From Deltaproteobacteria bacterium (GTDB lineage: Bacteria > Myxococcota_A > UBA796 > UBA2385): a stretch of DNA of 64,000 bases. The notes under the pieces are model-generated. The model was not told the origin of the DNA and ran no database searches. It worked only from the letters and a program-made list of their open reading frames with translations. Positions 8,776 through 17,523 of this stretch are shown here, piece by piece. Made by a program: the position numbers and the translations under genes. The stretch lies in assembly GCA_016792625.1 (NCBI GenBank), contig JAEUKK010000001.1, positions 1-64,000 on the forward strand, read 5' to 3'. Position 1 is the first letter of the stretch. Each line of letters opens with the position of its first letter.

Positions 8776-9501
8776 GTGACCGCCGCCGATCGCCTGCTGA
8801 TCGTTGAAGACGAGCGCCACCTCGCCGCCGGCCTCAAGCTCAACTTCGAGTTCGAAGGTTTTGTGGTCGACACCGCTGGGACGAGCCGCGAGGCGGCCGC
8901 ACTGCTCGCGCGGGCCGAGCCCTACGCGGCCATCGTGCTCGACGTGAGCTTGCCCGACACGGACGGCTTTACCTTCTGTCGGCGGCTGCGCCGGGCTGGC
9001 AACTACACTCCGGTGATCATGCTCACCGCGCGCAACCTCGCTGAGGATCGCGTGGAGGGGCTCGAGTCAGGGGCCGATGACTACCTGACCAAGCCCTTTG
9101 AGCTCGACGAGCTCATCGCGCGGGTGCGCTCGCTGCTGCGGCGCCGTGCCTGGGAGGCCGCGCGCACCGCCCCGACCGCGGCCACGCTGATGCGCTTTGG
9201 GGCCGCCTCGATCGACTTTGAGCGCCACGAGGTCCAAGTCGGTGAGCAGAGCCTGCGGCTCACCCACCTCGAGCTCGACCTGCTCGCGTACTTCGCCGAG
9301 CACCCCGGTCGGGTGATCAGCCGGGAAGAGCTGCTCGAGCAGGTGTGGAAGCTGCGGAACTATCCGAACACCCGCACCGTGGACAACTTCGTGCTGCGCT
9401 TGCGCCGGCACTTCGAGCCCGACCCGGCCAACCCGATCTACTTCTTGAGCATCCGGGGCGCTGGCTACAAGTTTGTCCCTGAAGGCTCCGCGCAAGGCTG
9501 A
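8776..9501 (+). CDS. OmpR/PhoB-family response regulator
   Basis: 241 aa from GTG 8776, preceded by AGAGG; the open frame upstream reads as non-coding. The receiver domain has the acidic pair in LLIVEDERH, the phospho-acceptor Asp56 in IVLDVSLPDTDGF, the Thr in VIMLTARN and Lys106 in LTKPFELDELIARV. The C-terminal winged-helix DNA-binding domain contains LRLTHLELDLLAYFAEH, ISREELLEQVW, NTRTVDNFVLRLR and IRGAGYKFV, all typical of the OmpR family. It is the cognate partner of the kinase just upstream. A TACGCT element at 8668-8673 suggests its own promoter in the 124-bp gap. The regulon is unknown; the desaturase next door is a natural candidate but this is inference. Confidence 0.93.
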   Translation: MTAADRLLIVEDERHLAAGLKLNFEFEGFVVDTAGTSREAAALLARAEPYAAIVLDVSLPDTDGFTFCRRLRRAGNYTPVIMLTARNLAEDRVEGLESGADDYLTKPFELDELIARVRSLLRRRAWEAARTAPTAATLMRFGAASIDFERHEVQVGEQSLRLTHLELDLLAYFAEHPGRVISREELLEQVWKLRNYPNTRTVDNFVLRLRRHFEPDPANPIYFLSIRGAGYKFVPEGSAQG

Positions 9502-9638
9502 CTCTCGCGCACATCCAGCGGCAATTACCGAACGATGACCCGCACGCGCAGGGCCATGACGGTCGGGCGGGCCGCCTCCCCCTACAGTGGCCAGCGTCAG
9601 GAGCGGGCGCGCCAGCGCACCGGCGGCCGCCCCCGACC

Positions 9639-10565
9639 ATGGGGGAAGGCATGCCGAGCAACATCACCGAGAGCGCCGTCGCAGACATCAGCCCAGAGGT
9701 CCAGGCCCCGAAGATCGCCGTGTGGCAGCCGGCCCACGTCGCCCGCTTCGGGTTCATGCACCTAGTGGGCCTCGGCGGGCCGATCTTGGTGGGCACCACG
9801 GTGCAGAGCTGGGCGGTGTGCCTGGTCCTCTACGTGGTGCACATGTTCTTCGTGACCGCGGCTTACCACCGCTACTTCTCGCACCGCACCTTCTCGACCA
9901 GCCGCCCGATGCAGTTCATCATGGCCTGGATGGCCCAGAGCAGCGGCCAGCGGGGCGTGATCTGGTGGGCTCGGAACCATCGCCACCATCACCGCTTCTC
10001 AGACACGCCCGACGACATCCACTCCCCGGTGCAGACCGGCTTCTTCCAGAGCCACGTCGGTTGGATCTTTGACGAGTCGATCCAATCCAACGCCCGCACG
10101 GTGTCCGACCTCGAGCGTTTCCCCGAGCTGGTCTGGCTCGACAAACATTGGCTTGTGCCGCCGGTGGTCAATGGGCTGCTGCTGTTCGCCGCCACCGACC
10201 TGCAGATCGCGGTCAGCGGCTTCTTGCTCAGCATGGTCCTCGTCTGGCACGGCACGTTTACGATCAACAGCTTGTGCCATGTGTGGGGCTGGCGGCGCTA
10301 CGCGACCACCGACACCTCGCGCAACAACATCTGGCTCGCCTTGTTGACCCTCGGTGAGGGCTGGCACAACAACCACCACCACTACATGCGGTCGACCCGT
10401 CAGGGCTTCTTCCCAGGCGAGATTGACATCACCTACGGTATTCTCAAGGTGATGGAGCGTCTGCGCCTCGTGTGGGATCTCCGCGAGCCGCCCGCCGAGC
10501 TGCTTGAGGGTATGCGCGAGCAGCGGGTCGGCGTGCCGGCCATCCCCACCGCCGCGCCCCGCTGA
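9639..10565 (+). CDS. Acyl-CoA/acyl-lipid delta-9-type fatty acid desaturase
   Basis: 308 aa integral membrane di-iron desaturase. The three His boxes are all present: HRYFSHRTF, NHRHHHRF and GEGWHNNHHHY, which carry the di-iron ligands in the stearoyl-CoA desaturase family. Four to five hydrophobic segments surround them. The length is normal for bacterial acyl-CoA desaturases; no cytochrome b5 domain is fused, so electrons must come from a separate ferredoxin or cytochrome. The enzyme would put a cis double bond into membrane acyl chains. An in-frame ATG at 9651 is an alternative start. A TACAGT element lies at 9583-9588. Its position next to a two-component system may point to membrane-fluidity control. 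Confidence 0.92.
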   Translation: MGEGMPSNITESAVADISPEVQAPKIAVWQPAHVARFGFMHLVGLGGPILVGTTVQSWAVCLVLYVVHMFFVTAAYHRYFSHRTFSTSRPMQFIMAWMAQSSGQRGVIWWARNHRHHHRFSDTPDDIHSPVQTGFFQSHVGWIFDESIQSNARTVSDLERFPELVWLDKHWLVPPVVNGLLLFAATDLQIAVSGFLLSMVLVWHGTFTINSLCHVWGWRRYATTDTSRNNIWLALLTLGEGWHNNHHHYMRSTRQGFFPGEIDITYGILKVMERLRLVWDLREPPAELLEGMREQRVGVPAIPTAAPR

Positions 10566-10610
10566 GGCTGCGCTGGACATCGGCGCCGTTAGACCGCCGC
10601 TGAGGTGGCC

Positions 10611-10925
10611 ATGTCCCTGAGCCGTTCCCAGCGCATCGAGCAGGCCCTGCAGGCGGCCTTTTCGCCCTCCCGGCTCGAAGTGGTCGACGAGAGCCACCGG
10701 CACGCCGGCGGGCCCAGCGCCGAGAGCCACTACAACGTCATCCTCGTCGCTGAGGCCATGCGCGGGCTGCGGCCCCTGGCCCGGCACCGCGCGGTCCACG
10801 CCGCGCTGGATGGTGAGCTGAAGGGCGGCCTGCACGCCCTGACCCTCAAGCTGCTCAGCCCCGACGAGGTGGCGGCCGACGCTCCGCTGGTCAACCCGAG
10901 CCCGGCCTGCCGCGGGGGCGGCTGA
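10611..10925 (+). CDS. BolA/IbaG-family protein
   Basis: 104 aa. It has the class II KH-like fold signature of BolA proteins: an N-terminal helix (RSQRIEQALQAAF), LEVVDESHRHAG, SHYNVILVAEAMRGLRPLARHRAV and a final helix LKGGLHALTLKLLSPDE. BolA proteins bind monothiol glutaredoxins with a [2Fe-2S] cluster and act in iron homeostasis or as transcription modulators. The His in SHRHAG is a likely cluster-ligand region. The start at 10611 has GAGG five bases upstream. No glutaredoxin gene is adjacent. The C-terminal tail (about 15 residues) is proline/glycine-rich and beyond the usual end of the domain. Confidence 0.85.
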   Translation: MSLSRSQRIEQALQAAFSPSRLEVVDESHRHAGGPSAESHYNVILVAEAMRGLRPLARHRAVHAALDGELKGGLHALTLKLLSPDEVAADAPLVNPSPACRGGG

Positions 10926-10946
10926 GGTGCGCGGCGGTTGCGCGGC

Positions 10947-11357
10947 TCAGGCCCGGGCGCTGGCGAGCGCGGCCACGAGCACCGCGCGCCCGGCCGGCTT
11001 TTGCACAATGACCACAGGCAGGGGCAAGGCATCGAGGCGGCGCCGCTCGTCGTCGGTCGGCGCCCGGCCCGAGAAGACGCCCGCGCGGGGGAGCTGGGGG
11101 CCAAAACGGTGGGTGAGCCGCTCCAGCACGTCAACCCCGCTCTCTGCCCCGAGGCCGAGGTCGGTGAGCAAGAGGTCGAAGTGGTCGCCCGTGTCGAGCG
11201 CGGCCTCGGCCGCCTCGGGGCCCGCGCAGGCGCAGACCGCGGCGTCGTGGCGAAGCAGCCGCGTGATGGCCCGCAGCACCATCTCGTCGTCGTCGATCAG
11301 CAGCAGCCGGGGGCGTGGGTCTGGCGCGCAGGGGGGCGCGATCTGCGGTGCGTTCAT
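10947..11357 (-). CDS. Stand-alone response regulator receiver protein
   Basis: 136 aa from the ATG at 11357. A single receiver domain: acidic residues in LLLIDDDEMVLRA (Asp22-24), phospho-acceptor Asp66 in LLLTDLGLG, Ser96 in the Thr/Ser switch position (VFSG) and Lys120 in VIVQKPAG. There is no output domain, so it would act by protein-protein contact or as a phosphate sink, as CheY- and Spo0F-like proteins do. No kinase lies next to it. A hydrophilic Pro-rich leader of about 16 residues precedes the domain. The gene is convergent with bolA and divergent from the small membrane-protein gene at 11418. Confidence 0.85.
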   Translation of the reverse strand: MNAPQIAPPCAPDPRPRLLLIDDDEMVLRAITRLLRHDAAVCACAGPEAAEAALDTGDHFDLLLTDLGLGAESGVDVLERLTHRFGPQLPRAGVFSGRAPTDDERRRLDALPLPVVIVQKPAGRAVLVAALASARA

Positions 11358-11417
11358 CCTCGACCTCTCCACCCGGGGCAGGCGCGGCCGTCCTCCCCTC
11401 CGGTCGGGGCTATCTCG

Positions 11418-11915
11418 ATGACCCAGACTGGCCATATCGACGGTGAGGGAGGGGGCCGATTGGGCTGGGCTGGCCTGTTCGCGCCGGGGCTGGCCTGGAG
11501 CGGCTTGCTCTGCGCGCTGAGCGCCGCGGGCCTCGAAGCTTCGCGACCCTGGCCGGGGGTGCCGACGGCCTGGGTCTGGCCCCTGCAGGCCGCGTTGGGG
11601 CCCGCGCTCCTGCCCGCGGGGGCGGCCTTGGGCGCGTGGATGGCGGCGCGGGGGCCCGGTCGGCGGCCTTGGCGCGCGGCTGCGGCGGGCTTCTGTTGGG
11701 GCTTCGTGAGCCCGCTGCTGGTCGTTGATCTGGTGGCCTGGGGCTTGGGTGGGCCGGCGGGGCTGCGGGCCGGGGCGCCCCTGGCCCTCGGCCTCGCCGC
11801 GCTCGGCGGGCTCCTCGGCCTTGGATGGGGCTTGCCTGCGGGCGCGGGGCGCGGGTGGCGGGCGGTCCAAGGCGCGCTCGTCGCGGGGGCCTGCGTCGCC
11901 GCCTGGGCCCGCTGA
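11418..11915 (+). CDS. Small hypothetical membrane protein
   Basis: 165 aa, not recognised. It is very rich in Ala, Gly, Leu and Trp, with about four hydrophobic stretches (for example WAGLFAPGLAWSGLLCALSA, WRAAAAGFCWGFVSPLLVV and PLALGLAALGGLLGLGWGL) joined by short basic loops. The positive residues and the hydrophobic periodicity support a real membrane protein rather than a chance GC-rich frame. The start at 11418 is the first ATG in frame after the divergent regulator, and no clear ribosome site precedes it. The opposite strand is also open across this region. A shadow frame cannot be fully excluded. Confidence 0.45.
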   Translation: MTQTGHIDGEGGGRLGWAGLFAPGLAWSGLLCALSAAGLEASRPWPGVPTAWVWPLQAALGPALLPAGAALGAWMAARGPGRRPWRAAAAGFCWGFVSPLLVVDLVAWGLGGPAGLRAGAPLALGLAALGGLLGLGWGLPAGAGRGWRAVQGALVAGACVAAWAR

Positions 11916-12061
11916 GCCTGCAGGGCTGCGCGGGCCGCGGGCGCGGCGCTTCCGGTTAGCCGCCGGTCGTGGGCAGGGCGCGGGCGCGCTTCAGCCCCAC
12001 AGAGCGCCGCGCGCGCCTTCGCCGCGTTGGTCGCTGGTCGTTTGCGTTTGGCGGAGAGCCA

Positions 12062-12976
12062 ATGTCTGTCGATGAACGCCCCGCGTGGGCGCCCCAGCGG
12101 GCGGTGGCTCTGCCGCCGCTCGCCGAGCTCCTCCCCCGTCCGCTGCACCGGGCCGCTGCGCTGCCCAGCGCCGTGGCCGTGCAGCGCTACCGGGCCTGGG
12201 TTGACGTCCCCGTGCCCCTCAAGTCCTGGACGCGCACCGTCCCCGCCGTCGAGGCCCTCGCGCTGATCGCCGCGGTGACCCCGGGGGAGCCCCTCGATGA
12301 GTGGGCCCAGCGCGCCGACGGCCTGCTCCCCCAGAGCGAGCCGAGCTACCGGCAGACCCTGCTCCGCTTGGTCGAGCGCCTCGTCTTCGTCGTCGAGGAC
12401 GGCAAGATCGCCGAGAGCCCGCTGCTCCGCCTGCTGCTCGGGGCCAACGAGCAGCGCCGGCACGACCTGTTCACCGCCGTTTACGCCCTGGCCCACCCCT
12501 GGACCTTGCTCGCCTGTCGCCAGCTCGTGCTCCCCCGCCTGGACGCCGAGGGCGTTGGCGCGCAGGTCAGCATCGAAGCCTGGGATCAGCTGGTGGCGCG
12601 GTTCAGCGACGGTGAGGCCACCGAGGCCAGCCGGCGCAAGACCCGGAGCACCCTGATTGGCGTGCTGCAGCAGATCGGCGTCGTTGAGCGCGACAGCCAC
12701 GCTGGCGCGCCGACCCGCCTGCGCCGCGCGCAGCCCGACGCGGTGGCTTTTGGGTGGGTGGTGGCCGACCAGCTCGCCACCGAGCTGTGCGGCGAGGCGA
12801 GCATGACCTGGGTGGGCCACTTCTCAGACGCAGCCATGCTCTACGCGCTGGAGCCCGAGCAGGCGGTGGAGCGCGCGGGCGCGGCCGTGCGGGCGCGGGT
12901 GCTCAAGAAGGCCGAGCTGGGCGGTGCGCCGGGGGTGGGCATCTCTGCAGCGTGGGGCTTTAACCCAGAAGGATAG
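12062..12976 (+). CDS. Hypothetical cytoplasmic protein
   Basis: 304 aa from the ATG at 12062, with GGAGAG 4-9 bases upstream; the frame is open further back but without coding character. Not recognised. The sequence is predicted mostly helical, with no signal or membrane segment. A segment TEASRRKTRSTLIGVLQQIGVVE looks like a small winged-helix or helix-turn-helix element, and the C-terminal part contains WVVADQLATELCG. A faint likeness to BrxA-type (DUF1819) proteins was considered but is too weak to name, and no BREX genes are nearby. A TAGCCG element at 11957-11962 may be part of its promoter. The stop codon abuts a hairpin shared with the convergent amidase gene. Confidence 0.75.
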   Translation: MSVDERPAWAPQRAVALPPLAELLPRPLHRAAALPSAVAVQRYRAWVDVPVPLKSWTRTVPAVEALALIAAVTPGEPLDEWAQRADGLLPQSEPSYRQTLLRLVERLVFVVEDGKIAESPLLRLLLGANEQRRHDLFTAVYALAHPWTLLACRQLVLPRLDAEGVGAQVSIEAWDQLVARFSDGEATEASRRKTRSTLIGVLQQIGVVERDSHAGAPTRLRRAQPDAVAFGWVVADQLATELCGEASMTWVGHFSDAAMLYALEPEQAVERAGAAVRARVLKKAELGGAPGVGISAAWGFNPEG

Positions 12977-12994
12977 GGCCCAGGCAGGGGCCCT
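12975..12994. terminator. Hairpin between convergent genes
   Basis: Perfect 7-bp inverted repeat, AGGGCCC-aggcag-GGGCCCT, starting inside the stop codon of the upstream gene and about 50 bp from the end of the convergent amidase gene. It has no T-tract, so its terminator role is inferred from position. Confidence 0.45.
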
Positions 12995-13045
12995 CCGTGG
13001 GTAGCTCCAGCCCCGTGGGGCGCCGAAGCCGCCGCCGCCGCGTGC

Positions 13046-15961
13046 TCAGGCCCGCCGGCGGGCGCGGCCGAGCAAGGGGAGGGCGAGCAGGCCCAGCAGC
13101 AAGGTGATCCGCGAGCTCGACCCGCCGCTGTGGGAGTGCGCGCAGCCCTCGAAGCCGACGCCCTTTCCTGGCGCCTCTCCGCCGTCTGCAGCGTCATCTT
13201 CGCCGCCTGCGCCGGCATCGTCGGCGCTCCCTCCGCCTCCACCCCCGTCGGCGCCGCCGTCCGCGGCTCCGTCACCGCCGTCGTCTCCTCCTCCGTCATC
13301 GGCGATCTCGGGGGCCTCCCAGTCCGGCAGCAGGTGGGGGAGCAGGGCCGAGAACCAGGCGATCCGGTCGGCCTCGTCGCCCGCGCACTCCAGCGGGAAG
13401 CCGAAGTGCGTGATCTGGCCGTCGCTCACCCCGGCCGCGCCGCCGGTGGCGTAGCGGGCGATGACCGGGTGCGCGCTGGCCAGCACGTCGGGCCACTCGA
13501 CCGGGTAGCAGCCGCTCACCGCGGGGGAGAAGTCGGCGCTGAGGCCGCCGAGCGGCCCCTCTCCGCTCACTTGTTCGGTCTCGGCGTCATCCGCCTCGAT
13601 GCGCACCCCGAGCACCTCATCGAGGAAGGCGTGGTCCGCGTCGCTCCCGAGCTCGTCCAGGTCCCAGAGCGCCTCGGCGCCGCTGAGCACGAGCTTGCCG
13701 CCGCCCTCGACATAGGCGCGCAGGATCTCCTGCTGCGCGTCGGAAATGGCCTCGTCGAAGGTGCTCTCCTCACCCGCCGCCCAGATTACGAGGGGGTAGG
13801 CGCCGAGCTCGACGCGGTCGAGGGCCTCGTCGGAGAGGCTGTCCATGTAAAAGCCGGCGCCGACGGTGGCCCGGCCATGCACGGCGACCGTGTCGAAGGG
13901 GTTGAGCCGGGGCAGCCACATCCGGCGGATCTCGCCGACCCGGGGCAGGTCCTCCCACCCGAGCTGGCTGGCCTGGAAGCGGTCGAAGGCGGCGACGATG
14001 AGCACCGGCGGCGCGCCCTCGGGCATGCGCCGCGCGCCCATCACCTCGGTGGGGAAGCTCTCGCCGCCCGCGTTGAGCGCGGTGGCCCGCACATAGACCG
14101 CGCGCCCGGGGGCCACGTCGAGGATGGCCTCAGGCACGCTGAGATCAGCGCCGTTGTCCCAGCTGCGGCCGTCTTCTGAGGTGTAGAGGCGCCAGGCGGT
14201 CGCGCGGTCGCCGAAGGGGGCGCCGTCCGGGCCGGCCTCCCAGCGCGCGACGAGCTCTCCCCCCTCGTGGAGCAGGCTCAGGCCGACCGGCGCCTCAGGG
14301 GGAAAGATGACGTCCACGCCGTCGCTGTCCGCGAAGTATTGGGCGATCCCGCGGGCCATCGCCCGGGAGGCGTCGAGGCGGAAGCCCGGCTCTTTGAGGT
14401 AGGCGGCGTCGTTCACCTCGTCATGAAAGGCCAGCTCGACCAAAATGCTGGGAAACTCGTCGTTGTGCGCAGGGCTGGTCTCGGCGAAGGCGGCGGTGGG
14501 GGTGCCGCGGTCGGTCCACGAGCTGAGCTGCAGCGCGCGGAGCCCTTCGATGATCTCTTCGTGCACGAAGCTGCTGAGCTCCTCGCTGCCGTCGACCGCA
14601 GGGCCATAGTCGCCGTCGTAGGTGTAGGTCGAGGTCCCCCGGCCGCCGCCTGCGTTGCTGTGCCAAGAGAGGTAGACCGCGTCTTCGCCGCTGGGCCTCT
14701 CCCAGGCGGCCCAGCGAGAGCGTGCCGATGGATCCGAGCCGTTCCCGTCGTCATACGGGTCGTAGACCGAGGTCGGCGCGCCATTGTATTGGGTGTATTG
14801 GACAGCGCCGTCCTCCCATCGCGGGCGGGCAGGGTTGTCGCCAAAACGGGTGACGTCGGTGCTTCCGCCGCCGACCCGCACGGCGTCTGCCGACAGCCAA
14901 TCGCCCGCATCGCCGTCGCCGACGAGCTCAACGACCAAGCCCCCCACCCCGGCGGGCAGGTAGAGCGTCTCGGCGTACTGCCAAGTCGAGCCATGCACCC
15001 GCTGATCGAAGGTGCGGTCGATGACGCCGCCTGGGTGCGTGATCCGGTAGTGCGCACGCGGGCTCTGGTCGGCGGCGGAGTCCCAGCTCAGGTAGATGGC
15101 GTAGGTGCCGTCCGCGGGGATCTCGGGGATCCAGCTGGCGACCGCGCCGGTGCCGTCGGGGAAGCGGCGTGTGCTGCCCGCCGAGAAGGGGGACTCGCCG
15201 TAGTCCCAGCTGCCGCGGTCGAGGAAGCCGTCGGGGCCGTCGACAAAGCCGCTGCCCTCTTCGTCGTAGCCGTCGCCGTCGTTGTCGGCGATGGCCATCA
15301 GCGGGTTCAGGTCGCGCTCCTTGGCGGTGTAGACCCGGGCGCCCATGTTCTCGAGCATGGGGATGAGGAATTGGTCGGCACCCTCGGGGTTGTGCATGTC
15401 TTCGACGGTGTCGTAGAGGTTGCCCCGCTGGGTGGAAAAGTCATCGAGGGTGTCGAACCAAATCCAGCCGTGGCACTGCGAGATGTAGACGGCTTTGCCC
15501 TCCAGCGCCCCCGCACCACCCCCGGGGAGGTCGGCGGCGCTCGGCGGCGGGCTGCGGTCGCTGCGCACGCGGGGGCTAGTGCGAAGGGCCGACGGGCGGC
15601 GCGGAACGGGCACCAAGCTGGCGGCCCATGGCTCTTTTTCGGGGACGGGCGGCAGCTGCACGCGGGATGGGCGCAGCAGCTCGCCGTCGGCGCTCCGCTG
15701 CTCGACGCGCAGGTGGCGCCAGCGGGCCTCGGGCTGCCCGGCGGCGCTCTCGAGCAGGCGGTCGAGTGTGTCGGGGTCGAGGCCCGCTCTGCCTGGGCGC
15801 AGGGTCACCACCAGCACGGCCACCTCGCCGCGCACCTCGACGTGCCAGGCGGCCAGATCGCTGGGGAGGCCGGCCCAGCCCAAGGCCGCCGGCGGGTGCG
15901 CGCGCGCGGGCAGGAGGCTGAGCAGCAGGGCGAAGAGCAGGGCAGGGGAGCTGGGGGCCAT
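13046..15961 (-). CDS. Exported mosaic amidase: N-acetylmuramoyl-L-alanine amidase-like with golvesin-like insert, Fn3-like and GATase-like domains, MYXO-CTERM-like tail
   Basis: 971 aa. Signal peptide (MAPSSPALLFALLLSLLPARA). An Amidase_3-type zinc hydrolase is split in two: AVYISQCHGWIWFDT at about residue 154, and VYLSWHSNAGGGRG from about 430 through ILVELAFHDEVND. Between them (about 260-375) sits a beta-rich insert resembling golvesin C-terminal domains (DGTYAIYLSWDSAADQSPRA, STWQYAETLYLPAG). An Fn3-like domain follows (about 560-650), then a large domain with YPLVIWAAGEE and GGKLVLSGAEALWDL that looks like a glutamine-amidotransferase-like fold. A Gly/Asp-rich linker leads to a Cys, a hydrophobic helix and an Arg cluster (GRARRRA), the MYXO-CTERM sorting pattern. 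Likely role: surface-anchored cell-wall or glycan hydrolysis. TACACC at 15997-16002 may be its -10. Confidence 0.82.
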   Translation of the reverse strand: MAPSSPALLFALLLSLLPARAHPPAALGWAGLPSDLAAWHVEVRGEVAVLVVTLRPGRAGLDPDTLDRLLESAAGQPEARWRHLRVEQRSADGELLRPSRVQLPPVPEKEPWAASLVPVPRRPSALRTSPRVRSDRSPPPSAADLPGGGAGALEGKAVYISQCHGWIWFDTLDDFSTQRGNLYDTVEDMHNPEGADQFLIPMLENMGARVYTAKERDLNPLMAIADNDGDGYDEEGSGFVDGPDGFLDRGSWDYGESPFSAGSTRRFPDGTGAVASWIPEIPADGTYAIYLSWDSAADQSPRAHYRITHPGGVIDRTFDQRVHGSTWQYAETLYLPAGVGGLVVELVGDGDAGDWLSADAVRVGGGSTDVTRFGDNPARPRWEDGAVQYTQYNGAPTSVYDPYDDGNGSDPSARSRWAAWERPSGEDAVYLSWHSNAGGGRGTSTYTYDGDYGPAVDGSEELSSFVHEEIIEGLRALQLSSWTDRGTPTAAFAETSPAHNDEFPSILVELAFHDEVNDAAYLKEPGFRLDASRAMARGIAQYFADSDGVDVIFPPEAPVGLSLLHEGGELVARWEAGPDGAPFGDRATAWRLYTSEDGRSWDNGADLSVPEAILDVAPGRAVYVRATALNAGGESFPTEVMGARRMPEGAPPVLIVAAFDRFQASQLGWEDLPRVGEIRRMWLPRLNPFDTVAVHGRATVGAGFYMDSLSDEALDRVELGAYPLVIWAAGEESTFDEAISDAQQEILRAYVEGGGKLVLSGAEALWDLDELGSDADHAFLDEVLGVRIEADDAETEQVSGEGPLGGLSADFSPAVSGCYPVEWPDVLASAHPVIARYATGGAAGVSDGQITHFGFPLECAGDEADRIAWFSALLPHLLPDWEAPEIADDGGGDDGGDGAADGGADGGGGGGSADDAGAGGEDDAADGGEAPGKGVGFEGCAHSHSGGSSSRITLLLGLLALPLLGRARRRA

Positions 15962-16036
15962 CGGTCGACTCCGGGCGGCGCGCGCGCCGCGCCCCCGGTG
16001 TAGCCGCCCAGGGCCCGGCCCGCGCGGGTGGGGCGC

Positions 16037-17329
16037 TCAGCGCGCCGCGGCCGCCTCTTCGGCGGCGATCTGCACCAGCAGGTCGTCCCACGCGGTGCGG
16101 CGGGCCCAGACCGCGCCGGTGCCGCGGGCATAGGGCACGAGCAGCGCGGTGTCGGCGTAGACGTTGAGGCCGCCCGCGGGGCGGACGCCGTCTGCTTTGG
16201 CCGACGCGATCACCGCGGCGTCCACCACGTCGATCAGGGCCTCGCCGGGGCCGCCCTCGTCGGCCAGGGCCGCGCCCAGGTCGGCCGCGTCGAGGAAGCT
16301 GAGCCGCCAACGTGCGCCGGCCTCGGGGCTGCCCGCGGCGGCCCGGGCGACGAGGAGCCGATCCCAGGCCTTGGGGTCGCTGAGGGCGTCTTCGGCGAGC
16401 CCGTCGAGCACGGCGCTGACCGCGGGCAGGCGGTCGAGGTCGATGGCCGAGAAGGTGCGCTCGCCGCCGCCGCGGACGGCCGCCGCCGCCATCGCCGCGG
16501 CGACCGAGGGCGCGTCTTGTGTGGGGTCTGCCCGCAGGGCCTCGATCAGCGGCGTGTATTGCAAACCTTGCATGCCCACCGTGGTCTGGGCGGCCACCAT
16601 GACCTCGGCCGCAGGCTGCAGACTGAGGCCGACCTCCCAGCCGGCCATGTTGCAGGCGTCAAAGGCGACCACATCGAAGCGGCCGTTGCGCTCGACCGCC
16701 GCGTGCAGGCCCGCCTGAAGCTCGCCGCTGGAGATGGAGAGGTCGTCGCCGCTCTGCTCATCCCAGCCGAAGCCGGGGGGAGGTGGCCCTTCGCCGGCGG
16801 TGGCCGTCCAGCTGGTGCCGTGGTTCCACAGCACGAGGATGGTGTGCTCGGCGGGCATCAGCGCGTCGGCGCGGTCGAGGAAGGCCTCGAGGGTGGCCGG
16901 GTCGGCCATGTTGGCCTCACCCCACTCTTCGATGGCCGGGCTGTCGACGGCGCGGGCCTTCTCGTCGGGCACGATGCGGAAGAGGCGCGTGTCGGTCCAG
17001 TCGCCGTCGTTGGTCGCGAAGCCCTCGGCCCGGTCGGCGAGCACCAGCGCGCCGACCTGCGCATCATCGGGCAGGCCCTGCTCCAGCTCGTCGAGGTCGT
17101 GCTTGACCCAGCCTTCGAGGTCATTGTCGCCGACCATGTAGACGAGCACCCGCCAGGGGATCGGGTCGGGGGCGCGCAGCTCGGACCCGCTGTCTTCACC
17201 GTCAGGGACGGAGCTCTCGGCACCATCGCCCTCATGCGTCCCGCCCGTGGCGGGGCTGTCGGCCGGGCTCGACCGGGCGGCGCAAGCGCTGAGCAAAAGC
17301 AGGGACACCAGCGGGATGGGGCGGAGCAT
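16037..17329 (-). CDS. Clostripain-like (family C11) cysteine peptidase, lipoprotein
   Basis: 430 aa from the ATG at 17329. The N-terminus is a lipoprotein signal with lipobox LLSAC, then a Ser/Gly/Asp/Glu-rich spacer. The peptidase domain starts at WRVLVYMVGDNDLEGWVKHD, the usual opening of C11 proteases. It has a catalytic His in ILVLWNHGTSW (about residue 169) and a catalytic Cys in DVVAFDACNMAGWEVG (about 226). Related enzymes such as clostripain cleave after Arg and are often self-processed; specificity here is not evident. It lies 75 bp upstream of the exported amidase in the same direction, so the two may be coexpressed surface hydrolases. TACCTT at 17347-17352 is a possible -10. Confidence 0.87.
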   Translation of the reverse strand: MLRPIPLVSLLLLSACAARSSPADSPATGGTHEGDGAESSVPDGEDSGSELRAPDPIPWRVLVYMVGDNDLEGWVKHDLDELEQGLPDDAQVGALVLADRAEGFATNDGDWTDTRLFRIVPDEKARAVDSPAIEEWGEANMADPATLEAFLDRADALMPAEHTILVLWNHGTSWTATAGEGPPPPGFGWDEQSGDDLSISSGELQAGLHAAVERNGRFDVVAFDACNMAGWEVGLSLQPAAEVMVAAQTTVGMQGLQYTPLIEALRADPTQDAPSVAAAMAAAAVRGGGERTFSAIDLDRLPAVSAVLDGLAEDALSDPKAWDRLLVARAAAGSPEAGARWRLSFLDAADLGAALADEGGPGEALIDVVDAAVIASAKADGVRPAGGLNVYADTALLVPYARGTGAVWARRTAWDDLLVQIAAEEAAAAR

Positions 17330-17465
17330 GGGCACCTCGGTCCGCCAAGGTAGCCCATCAAGCGCCGGTTCGCGTCGGGCGCGTCGCCTGCGATGTGGGC
17401 GCGCGCTTCGCGAAGGCAGGGCCGGGCCGCTCCCGAGGGCCGAGCAGACCTCGTTCACCGCGCGT

Positions 17466-17500
17466 CAAAAAGCAGCGAGGCCACCGCTGGGGTGGCCTCG
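17466..17500 (-). terminator. Intrinsic terminator of the tRNA-Thr gene
   Basis: On the minus strand a perfect 10-bp stem, CGAGGCCACC-ccagc-GGTGGCCTCG, is followed after four bases by TTTTT. It starts 24 bp past the tRNA 3' end and is the clearest Rho-independent terminator in the window. Confidence 0.88.
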
Positions 17501-17523
17501 AGGGCGGGCAGAGCCGCGGAGAG

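Noticed and set aside
11354..12820. 488-residue minus-strand open frame
   Set aside because: It overlaps the better-supported regulator and the two plus-strand genes; no domain and Arg/Pro-rich.
12062..12976. Possible BREX BrxA-like protein
   Set aside because: Only a vague helix-turn-helix-like likeness; no other BREX gene anywhere in the window.
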